Shown here: piece after piece, positions 33,010 to 42,796 of the stretch
Numbering within the stretch: position 1 is the stretch's first letter
Layout of the letters: the number at the start of each line of letters is the position of its first letter
Assembly (NCBI GenBank): GCA_977006965.1
Contig: OZ345355.1
Coordinates: 1,054,001 to 1,118,000, forward strand
Direction of reading: 5' to 3'
From: Phymatolithon calcareum
Taxonomy: Eukaryota > Rhodophyta > Florideophyceae > Hapalidiales
Length of the DNA: 64,000 nucleotides
Program-made: the position numbers and the translations under genes
Notes under the pieces: generated by a model
What the model was told of the DNA's origin: nothing
What the model saw: the letters and a program-made list of their open reading frames with translations, nothing else
Database searches by the model: none

Positions 33010-34200
33010 TAAATGGCATTTCACCCGTCAATTGAGCCACAGACAGGTTGTATTTGAATAGACAGTGTCGAATAAAGAATCTGCTCTCGCCGAACAGTTT
33101 CCTGAGGATGAATTCAGGAAGAGACAGATGTGGCCACTTCGATGTGCCACAAAAGTGATAAACAGCCTACGGAGCGGTCCAATCATTGGAACACTCTGTA
33201 CTCGTATGTTCTGACGAAGCACATCGTTTTACGACGCAACAGAAAAATCACAACACCATAACTTCACTAAAGCCATGAAGAAGATAGCTTAGTAGAGTGT
33301 ATTAGCTCGGAGCTGCAATGACGCTCGTGTGCGTACGCGTTCGCTAAGTTGAGCTGAAGGGGGGGCGTCTCGGCATTACGATCAATAGAGGATCAGCATG
33401 CTACAGACCTTAGCAGGGCGGACCAAAAACACCCGACCGGGCATATCACAAATTTACGGCAGCAAGAAGTCCTCCACAGAGTTATGGAACGGGGAGGCAA
33501 AGAGTACTTGGAAGCAAAAATGAGGTCGCCTAGTATCGAGCCCACGGCTCGGTCTTAATATTGCTCCTTGTTCATCTGATTAGCGACCGCAAGATGGATG
33601 TACTGGGAGCTCCGGGACCTAGGGAGGTGCAGAGTCCACCGCTACTGTTCGCCAAAAATGTGTATGCGTTTTTACTGTAATTCTGGTGGGGCTTCATATT
33701 ATACATATGAATTAGCTCAAGAGAAACGAGCAGCTCCAAGTACTTGTAATGAAAGACAGAACGAACGATCTGGATATCGATGTCCTTTCAGCACGCTGCA
33801 GTAATATAACTCTTCAAAATTTCTTTCTTTCTTTATTGTGGAGAGATCATGCACACCAAATGTGAGCCCTTAAGCTGTTCTGCAACAGCTTGTCATTGTT
33901 CAAAACATTCCGAACAAATTTCCGATGTGGGTTTCATTTTGTCCACGAGGCTCTTAGCGAATCTCGTGTTTCGTCCATGTACAGTACAGTTTTTGATAAG
34001 TTTGTGTTGAAAACCCCCGCCTTTCGAATATAAGACAAAGTCTTCCTCAGGAGCTGGTCTTCTGTCGGAGCCCCTATTATGTAATCGCTTTTTGAGAACG
34101 CTTTCTAAATATTTCTCAATCTCGGCTTCTTGCTTTCAACACAGGCCTTCGTCATTCTGCAATCACCCGATAATTTTTTTTCTGAAGATGAAGAGTACAT
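33010..34200. other. No gene; one simple-sequence retroposon end
   Basis: No coding region recognised. At about 33815-33836 a (TTCT)n run followed by ATTGTGG looks like a minus-strand retroposon tail (…CAATAAAGAAAGAAAGAA). Similar runs occur at 34437, 53050 and 57965. Confidence 0.4.
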
Positions 34201-34204
34201 TTTT

Positions 34205-34360
34205 TATAAATTTGGAATTTTTTAAACGCCCTCAGTGACACTCATGAGACTGGAAGGGAGATGCGTTTCAGCAGCTACTTTGTAGCATCGATCATCTATT
34301 CAAATACTTGTAATCCGGGTTAGACGTCTTAGCCCTAGCTGCAAAAACCGTCTCCCGTAA
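34205..34360 (-). mobile_element. LINE-F 3' end, copy 2
   Basis: Bases from AATTTGGAATTTTTTAAACG to the GCAAAAACCGTCTCC stretch match 63610-63770 in the same orientation and 16850-16915 in the opposite one. No reading frame is intact. Confidence 0.6.
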
Positions 34361-34881
34361 AAAGGCGATTGTATCGCTTTTTTTCAGTCGAAAAAACAGA
34401 GTGTCGGAAGGAGAACAGTACATTGTTCTATCGTATTTTCTTTCTTTCGTTCAGTAGGAAAGATCGCTCAGAGGGAAGTTGAGCGCCAAAGCGTAGTCAA
34501 AAATTTGAGTGTGGCTAAATGTCTCGCACCGGATAGCTCTTCTACGGTTATTGTGACCACTCGAACAAGAAACTTAGGTATGGAGATGGAACGCCCACCA
34601 AAACGTAAAAAAGGTTCTCGGTAGTGTCTTTGCAACAAAAAGAAGTACGGGTTGTGCACACTGGACCATTCGAAACATGTTGCTGTTGCATCCATGCCTA
34701 AAGACGCACACCAAGGGCGTACAGGCTCCAATCATTTGGTGTAAGATCGTCTCTGCTCGTCAGTGCGCTATGGACAGTTCTCGGGGCATTGCCGGAGTGG
34801 TAGCAGGTTCGGTTCTTATACTCGTTCTGATGATGGATCTCGCAGCTTAGAATGTGCGACGATCCTTCTGATGAGCCAACA

Positions 34882-34894
34882 GGCTTGATTCGAA
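34882..34894. repeat. Target duplication of ORF-X copy 2 (left)
   Basis: GGCTTGATTCGAA recurs at 35714-35726, immediately after the A-rich tail. Confidence 0.85.
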
Positions 34895-35713
34895 TTGAAA
34901 AAATGCTTTCGGACAAGTCTTCAGGCCACTGGCACGACGAAAGACGGATAGACTTCGTCTACTATATCGAATCCAAGCTTCTTCCCATCGACGGGAAATA
35001 CTAGTTTTCAAGATGTTGAGAAGAAGCATGGCGAAAGAAGGAAAGTTCCTGAGAGAACCGCCAGAGAGAAGAAGCGCAGAAAAGCTTCAAGCCACAAGTA
35101 ATGACATCGCAGATATGCAAACCAGAGAACCGTTTGATGAAGTGATGAAGCACATAATAGCGAACCACTGCAGAAGCACCTCAATCAATATTCCTGACAA
35201 AGGAAGGAGAGAGCCTTGAATCGAATAAAAAGAGGAAATTTCCGCACGACAAGGCAAGAGGAACTCCCTGCAAGACTTAAATTTCCACAACTGAAACACA
35301 GTCAACTGTCGGTTCAGCACGCCTTTGGAAGATTTCCCCAAGTGTCTACAACACTGACGGCAGATAGATTCTGAAAAAAATTCAGACAGCACATGGAGAC
35401 CCTGGATCGCAACTTGCCAGCTTATGAACTCAAGGAAGAAGACAGAGCGACAACTGAGAAGGCACTAGATGACCTTTTGCTCTTCAGCCAAAGCATCATC
35501 GAGAGTATGGAGAATGAAGAAGGCCTGTAATGAAAGGAGAAGCGGCGCCTCGAAAACTGCAACGAAGAGCTTTCAAAAACAACCGAGGACATGCTAGGAG
35601 CTCAGATAGAATACCATACATAAGAGTAGAGCCGTTCTACTGAGGGTAGCACCTGAGGAAGCCTTGCCCGTATATTCGTATGACTGCAGGGCTTTTAAAA
35701 AAAAGTAAAAAAC
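34895..35713 (+). mobile_element. ORF-X retroposon copy 2, 819 bp
   Basis: Bounded by a 13-bp target duplication and ending in GAGGAAGCCTTGCCCGTATA…GCAGGGCTTTTAAAAAAAAG. The coding part has the frame 35013-35219 (SNDIADMQTREPFDEVMKHI), then after frame breaks HMETLDRNLPAYELKEEDRA…KALDDLLLFSQSIIESMENE and a stop at about 35528. It is the longest copy with both ends visible in one piece, so it gives the best estimate of family structure: no RT, one short charged and probably helical protein, and a LINE-C tail. Confidence 0.85.
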
Positions 35714-35934
35714 GGCTTGATTCGAAAATACGTCTTCCGGCTAATCGTCGGGAGTATCCTTTCTTGGAATTCCGCAGTGTCTCCGAATCCATATGCCTCG
35801 AACGAAATCTTCCTGGACATCACTTGCTCCATGAGGCGCGAAAGTTTCAGTATTATTACCCCATACTTTCACAGCTGTCCGCCAAGAGCATCGATGCAGG
35901 TCCTGCTAGCAGGCTGCATCGGGGAATATATTGA

Positions 35935-36890
35935 TTTATTTTAAAATCTTCCAAGGCCTCTCTTCAAGAGTAACAGGGCCGCTTTCGCACGATTTTCTAA
36001 GCTAACGTAGTTTGACTATTCAGTATATCCTTGATTCGTATTTCTCTCCCAACAAGTGCTCTGGTGAGTCGCTTACATTCATATTCAATTTCAGGACTAA
36101 TCTTGGATGAAGATTGAATGCGTTGGAGCGCGACCAGCTCAATCACGGCTGTGACACCAAAGTATACCCCTAGTACTGATTTTCTCCAAAGAAGTGCTCT
36201 ATTGAATATCAGCCGAATGCATCGCAACCGTGTTGACCTTTCTCTTACGCGGAGAACCACCGGTAGATTGTTCGAATCAGTTGGTATCTCGAGCGATCTC
36301 CCCTCTTCTTCCTTTGCCCATAACTCAATTATTTCTTTTCGTCGCCCTTTCTTTCAGACTGAGCCCTCCTCCGCTTTATCGAGAGCTTGCTGCAGATCTT
36401 CATATTTCTTGAGGCACTCTATGTCTTTGGTTGCCTTCTTAATGTCTTCATCTCTCCCAGAATACTCATCTGCCTCATCGAGGCGCTTCTTTTGTCTCAC
36501 TAGACTCGCAGAGAACCTTTCTGCTTGGTGTCTTCTCCTCATGGCTGGTGGTTCTAGTCGGCACAGAACTCGCATTCTACCAATGGCGGTGCTGGGCATA
36601 TGTCCCAAAAACATTCTTGAAGAATAAACCTTCTGCAGATTCGATTGGTGATTGTAATCGCTTTGTCGGTGGCGTCACGTGGAGTGCATACTCCCACTTT
36701 GGCAAAATAAGCGACTTGAATATTCTAATGCATGTCACAGGCTGAAAGCCTCGAACATTGACTACAATATCCCGCAGTTTTGTGTATGCACCCCATTGCA
36801 TTCGTACTCTTGATAACGCCATGTCGTCTGTTACGCCTTTGTGGTTCATGCTTATCCCGAGATACGAGAGCCTTCATGCTATCAGTGAAC
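35935..36890 (-). pseudogene. LINE-A copy, 3' half
   Basis: The frames 36849-36577, 36614-36354 and 36260-35997 follow one another. They start in the YLG region (SYLGISMNHKGVTDD), then CIRIFKSLILPKWEYALHVT, then a charged helical stretch, and end with EIEYECKRLTRALVGREIRI. The LINE-A 3' tail (minus strand …GATTTTAAAATAAATCAATA) follows at 35935-35990. Two frame changes separate the parts. It is more diverged than the copies at 39 and 49 kb. Confidence 0.75.
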
Positions 36891-36899
36891 CATCTTATC

Positions 36900-37985
36900 G
36901 TGCTTCCAAGTGCAAAGTGAAGTTTCAGCGCTTCTTGGAACGCATTAGCTGCGGAAAAGACCTCCGCGTCGTATGAAGATCCAACTGCTCCGACAGTCAG
37001 AGCGAATTCCTTAACCGTTTCATTTTTGCGAATCAGAAAAAAATCCGCAGACCCAACATTGACAGGGATGGTCCTGTAAATTTCGAAAATATCTCCATCC
37101 TCGTCTCATAAAAGCGCATGATGCTCTTGTAGAGTCCTAAATTCAAGTTGCGACGACGGCGCTGGCCATGTGAGAGTTGTTCAGGTGTCGTGCGAAGGGT
37201 GGTCTCACGTACAAGTTTTTTTCTTGGTAATCGTTGATAGATGGTCGATAGTCGATCGTTGATAGTATTCTATCCTATCGTTAGCGAGTTTAACTGCGGC
37301 TTTCACGTCTAGTCCAAATATACGTCGCCAAAGATTGATTCTGGCATTGGTCTGAATCATTTTCGTAGGTCTCTGGCCCTCATTACCTGGTCGATGGGGT
37401 GGGTGTAATTTCGAGGAAAAACTTAGTGCTTCCCGAGTACCTTCTCTGCCTCCTGCACGCCCCTTCCGGGACTGGTCCCTTCGCAGAAACCGAAGGTATC
37501 CTGTGCCGCGCGCGGGTGTGTGCAATACATGAATGGAAAATCTCGGCTGCATTGCCTTATGTACCATAAAACGATCTAAGAACAGAACTGCACGAAACTG
37601 CAATGGCGAGTGAAGCATGTACTAAATCGATGACGCCACATAGCGGAAAGTCTCCAGTTAATATTACGCCAGTAGACCTTGTAGCTATGATGAAGAAGAA
37701 TTGAAAGTATTCATTTAAAAGCTACCAACGCATCTGCAGACGCTTGGGGCAACTTTTCGAATGCCATTCGGCCACGGACAGGGTCTTACTAGGTTGAACA
37801 TTTTCAAGGTCGGGCGCGACTCGATCTGGTGGAATACCAAAACCTACCTCTGGCCCATAATTGAGCCTTTGTGGCGATGAAACAGGAGGGAAAAACGTAT
37901 TTGTAGCGTTTGCTTAGAGTTGGCCCACGAAAGAAAGCCAATCTAGGGGGGAAATTATATGCTTTTGTTTTGGAAGCCGTCAACG
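36900..37985. other. No recognisable gene
   Basis: Only short frames. The last part (about 37860-37987, ending GGKLYAFVLEAVNAGT) may be LINE-A coding sequence upstream of the RT that resumes after 38256; this is uncertain. Confidence 0.3.
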
Positions 37986-37998
37986 CTGGCACACGCCA

Positions 37999-38244
37999 CA
38001 AGCAAGAAACGAAGATTCCGAAGTCGATGAAGCTCTCACAGTTATTTCAAACGTAATGCCCAAGCAACGACTTTCCGATATTCAAAAAGAGATGCTGGAA
38101 ATGGCAGTTGATACCGTCCAAAGAAAATGTCCGAAATAAAAATGAAAACGTAACCGAAGGATTGTAGCGCAACGAAAAGTCTCTCAGGTGCAATGATAAT
38201 TGACTAAGGGAGCTTCAATAAAACAGAAATCCATCCATCCATCC
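37999..38244 (+). mobile_element. LINE-D retroposon, 246 bp, (ATCC)n tail
   Basis: Bounded by an 11-bp target duplication, GGCACACGCCA (37988-37998 and 38245-38255), and ending in CAATAAAACAGAAATCCATCCATCCATCC-type sequence. It contains the end of an open frame (DEALTVISNVMPKQRLSDIQ … VQRKCPK-stop). A microsatellite tail instead of poly(A) is known in several LINE clades. It interrupts LINE-A-like sequence. Confidence 0.75.
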
Positions 38245-38255
38245 GGCACACGCCA

Positions 38256-40215
38256 ACATCAGAGCAGCTTCGCGTTTTCTGTAACCCTTCCGGGGACGTC
38301 TACAACATATCACCTCCAGGCCCCAGTGCACCTGAGCAAGTTTTCCGCGTACATCTCGAGCGTGTGCAAACCCGAGAAGGGCTGGGACGCGAATCTTGAG
38401 AGATTCACGGTTAACATTCCGATGTGAAGGCATCTTCAAAGAGCATTCAATATTGCGGCAAGAGGGAAAGCATTCAGCCCAGACCGGATAGCCGTTGAGA
38501 TGTTGCACACAAACAAGGAGGTCGGTTTCAGTATGATACTGGCTTTATGGGAGGCATGTGACTGATGTTCCTTCCACGACAATGGCGACAAGCAACACTT
38601 ATTCCCCTCTACAAGAAAGGTCCAGCGCACATGGCGGCAAACTACAGGCTTATATCTCTCCTGAGTCAGGTCAGGAAGATTGTCGACTCCGCCCTGGAAT
38701 CATACATAAGGGTTCGCTACCACTTCAATAGGGCATAACTCGGTTTTCGGAGAGATAAGAGCACATATCTGGCGATACTTTGCGCAAAAAGTACTATGCA
38801 AAATGGCCACCCGTACGTTGCTGTACTCAACCTATCTGCAGCTTATGACAGCCTCCCAAGGGATATCCTCCTTGAACGACTGAAGAACAAGCTACCGGCA
38901 TACATCACAAAGGTAGTATCTTACCTGATGAAATCGTCGTCGATCACGTCGGCAGGAGACGAAACAAAAACGTGGTGCATTATCGACCGAGGTGTTCCCC
39001 AAGGGTCCCCCCCTCAGTCCATGCCTATACAATATATTCATGGATACGTTCACCGAAGCCGCCGCCCAAGTACCAAGAACCGTGTCTGAACATCCAGCGG
39101 AATTATTTGCTGATGATGTTCTTCGTCAGGCGAAGAATGCCAAAGGGTTGCAAAAACTATTCGACATAGCTACGACGTGGGCAGCCGAGAACTCTATGAA
39201 ATGGAACACAAAGCCAGGAAAGAGTGAGGTCCTTAAGTACAAGGGCGTCCCAAAGAAGAAATTTTTCCTTGCAGGAAAAGAGCTGCATCAGGCCTGGAGA
39301 CTATCCTACCTGGGGATCAGTGTGAACAACAACGGAGTCACGGACGATACAGCAATTTCAAGAGTTCGGCATGCGGTGGGATGTATACGCAAATTCCGCC
39401 AAATAGGCGTGAACGTCAGAGGATTCCAGCCAGCCACTTGCATCAGGATTTTCAAGTCATTGATTCTCCCCAAATGGGAGTATGCCATTCACCTGACCCC
39501 GATCACCAAACTTCTGTTTTCGGCAATCGAAGCAGCAGAAGGTCTTTTCTTCAAGTATGTTTTCGGAAAATATGCCGAACATCGAAGGGAGTGGATGCGA
39601 GTGCTCGGCCGACTCGCCAGACCACAGATGAGGAGAGCGCACCAGGCTGAAAGGTTCGCCTTAAGCCTGGTAAGACGGAAGAAGTACCTTGAGCTCGCAG
39701 AAGAATACCAAGGAAGAGAAGAAGACTTGGGAGATGTATCAAAGGATATTGGACATCTTAGAGAAGAGAAGCACCTCAACGAAGCTCTAAAACAAGCAGA
39801 AGAAGGTATGGTATCAAAAACCGGACGCATACGGGAAGCAGCAAAAATATGGAAATCCCGGTCGACAAGCCGAATGAACTAACAGGAGTGCTACGTATAA
39901 GGGACAGAAGTGCGCGGTTGAGATGCCTGAGACATCTTTTCAATAGAGCTCCTTTGTGGAGAAAATCAGTTTTAGTACTTTGGGCCCGGTGCTGTGGTTG
40001 AGCTTGTTCTGCTCCAACGCACACTACGGTGCATGAAGATGGACCAAGAAACAGAATATGAATGCAAACGACTCACTCGAGCCCTCGCAGGGAGAGAAAT
40101 TCGGATTAAGGAGATATTAGGAGGCTAGTAAAGAGATGAATGTGGAAGACAGCGAGAAGCTGCCCTGTTAATCAAATTGAGGTTTTGGGAGCTTTTAAAA
40201 TAAATCAACATATAA
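38256..40215 (+). pseudogene. LINE-A copy with most of the reverse transcriptase
   Basis: This is the most complete LINE here. Order: linker (EKGWDANLERFTVNIP), RGKAFSPDRIAVEML, LIPLYKKGPAHMAANYRLIS, VAVLNLSAAYDSLPRDILLE, GVPQGSPP, catalytic FADDV (about 39106-39120), SYLGISVNNNGVTDDTAI, CIRIFKSLILPKWEYAIHLT, charged helices, EYECKRLTRALAGREIRIKE, and the 3' tail GTTTTGGGAGCTTTTAAAAT. Defects are a seven-C run (39007-39013) with one C too many in the GSPLSP motif, stops at about 38562 and 38738, and a frame change after 39882. The endonuclease is missing (5' truncation). The 3' half is close to the copy at 49.0-49.8 kb, so the family was recently active. Confidence 0.85.
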
Positions 40216-40659
40216 CCCCCGTATCACCTCCATCATCACACCATCATCTTCTCTTTCATCTCGATTTCTAGCATCATTAAATTGTCCATCGCTTGTATCA
40301 CTTCCTCTTCTGCTTTGTCATCCATCCGCGGTTGCGTTAGGTTGCGTTGAAGAGTTTCCAGCAGCATCGTTGCTAGTTCGTCGAAGTTTTCGACATACGC
40401 AGAGGGGTTTCATGGGGGGTATCGGCCGAAGAACCACTTAAAGCCAATTATTTGCTCCGCATTTCAGGAGTTTTGCCAGTTAGGGTACAGATTTTCATTG
40501 CTGAGCCAGCAAGTCTGAACAAAGGCACCTTCGCTCGAGGTTCCGCAGAGCTTTCACGGCCAGCAATATGTATGAGGTCCAGACTCCGTGGATCGATGTC
40601 AACTGCTTTTCGACAAACTGAGGAATCTCGTGTTCTACAGCTTTGAATGTGTCGGGTAT

Positions 40660-41330
40660 AATATTTTGATTCCAGCAGCAGAGGGTCTTTTCTACAAGTA
40701 CGTACTTGTAACATATGCGGAACATCGAAGAGAGCGGATGCGCGGTCTGTGCCAACTCGCCATCCCGGGGTGGGGAGAGCAAACCAATGATGAAAGGTTT
40801 GCTTTGAGCCTAGTTAGATGGAAGAAGTAGATAAGGAAGAAGGGAAGACCATTTGGCAGACGTTTCAATGGATATTGGGTATCTCAGAGAAGAGGAGGAC
40901 CATAAAGGAGCGTTACGAAGCCATGGTGTCGAAGAAGCGCCGACTAGACGAAACAATTAAATCCTGGAAGGAGGAAGAAGGGCGGATAATAGAAATCCCC
41001 ACAGACAAGCGGAACAAGCTACGAGGAGTACCACATATAACGGAAAGGAACACGCGTCTGAAGTGCCTAACAGTGATTTTCAACAGAGTCCCGCTGTGGA
41101 GAAAATCGACCTTGGCGACATACTTTGGAAGCGGTGCTTTTCTTGAGCTCGTATCGCCCCAACGAGCACTGCGATCCACGGAAATGGACCAGGAGACCGA
41201 ATATGAATACAAAAAGACTCACTCGGGCCCTCATGGAAAGAGAAATTCGAATTAAGGAGATCGTAGGAGAGTGAGAAGCTGCCCTGTTACCCAAATTGAG
41301 GTGTTGGGAGCTTTTTCCACATATCCCCTA
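40660..41330 (+). pseudogene. LINE-A 3' fragment
   Basis: It begins in the middle of the EAAEGLFYKYV region at about 40668. It continues with AEHRRERMRGLCQLA, a charged stretch with a stop and frame change near 40830, then LRGVPHITERNTRLKCLTVI, FNRVPLWRKSTLATYFGSG, and a shifted C-terminus. The tail GTGTTGGGAGCTTTTTCCACATATCC ends near 41330. Sequence upstream (40450-40660) is not LINE-A. Confidence 0.75.
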
Positions 41331-41334
41331 TTTT

Positions 41335-42790
41335 GATTCCTAGATAAACGTCAAATTTTGAAATCAACTGAGCGTCGGGTGCACTGTGTTCGAAAAGACC
41401 ACGTTACAGTCGTGATTCATTACGGATCCGCTACGAGATCTAGCATGAGATCAATCCAGGCAGGAGGCGGCAAAAGCATTTACAGTCCCCTGATCCAGAT
41501 CAATCGATATGGCAAGCAGCATCGCCGCACTGAATATTCCACATACTGTAGTTGAACAGTTTCAAATATTTAAATAAATCTCTAAATATTTTTAGCTTTC
41601 GCTCGAGAGTCACCTAGATCATGCAGGAAAAGACGAATTTAGCTCAATGGACCACATCTGGCGATTCACGTCCCTCATACTTGATTCCACTCGCATCCAC
41701 CACAATCTCAGTCCGATTTCTCTCGTATAGCTCAACTTCTGACCTCACCGCTCGCAACATACTGACCGAACCATCAGCCACAGCACCTCTGGCAGAATAC
41801 ATAGATAGATCAGCCTTAAGAAACATTTAGTCGGCCTATCATCACGTGTTGTTTACTCGCACTGGACGTCTGCCCAACATGCCCAGGATAGCCGCTACTG
41901 TCGAAGCTGTGGCTTTCTGATATCTTCCTCAGTTCAGACTTTTCCTCATACCCTTTTTACATATTTTATGTGCAAATGCTTCTTCATCGCAATGTGCAAT
42001 GCATCCGATTTTCCATTCTGCGTGTTCCGCGGTGGTTTATCATATATGGTAAATTCAAATTGACGGTGCTTGCCGTGTCCTTGCGCCCAGAGGGCCAGTT
42101 TCAAATAGATTGTGCTCTATTGGATCCCCATAAACTAGCTCTTCAAAGTAGAGGATGCAATATGACGTGGTGTGGCCTGCAGAATCTCCTTAATCCGCAC
42201 GGACAAAGTTTGGAATCCAAGCTGCTGAACTGGTCTCGATGCAGTTTGTTGTCCATGAATAATGAAAGAGCAACAAAATAAATCTGTAATTATGATGATT
42301 AGCATCGTGCCGTCAAGTCTGCCCAGCAACGGAATTCGTCATCAATTTCAATATATTCTTCGATTGCACTGTTTTTGGTCAAACCGTTTCGAAAGAATTC
42401 ACTTTCGAACAACTTGACATCATGCGCAAGAGTCCGACCTCCGTCATTGGTTCAGGCTCTACGGCTCCCCCTCCGATTGTGCCATTTGGCTACCACTCAC
42501 AGTTTCTCACAGCTCTCAGAAAAAGTGCATTACACTTGCATTACACCGGCGTCATTCCACAAACATGGCAACCAATCGTTATTGGGTGACAGTGATCATC
42601 TCCTCGCCTAACCACCGCGGTGGCCAATGTCCAACCCGACATGGCCTTGACGACTGCTGCCGCCGATAAATGATTGAAACAACTATCACTAAGCATATTA
42701 GAAAAGAAGAGAAATAGTCCCTTTTCGACGACGCCGCGTCGCAAAGGTTAAGCTAGTCCAACATTAACTCAACAATACGCATTAAAGTAC
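41335..42790. other. No recognisable gene; flank of Tudor-like gene
   Basis: Short frames only. Bases nearest 42790 should hold the 3' end of the minus-strand Tudor-like gene transcript. No canonical AATAAA was noticed on the minus strand within about 100 bp. Confidence 0.35.
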
Positions 42791-42796
42791 ACAAGT

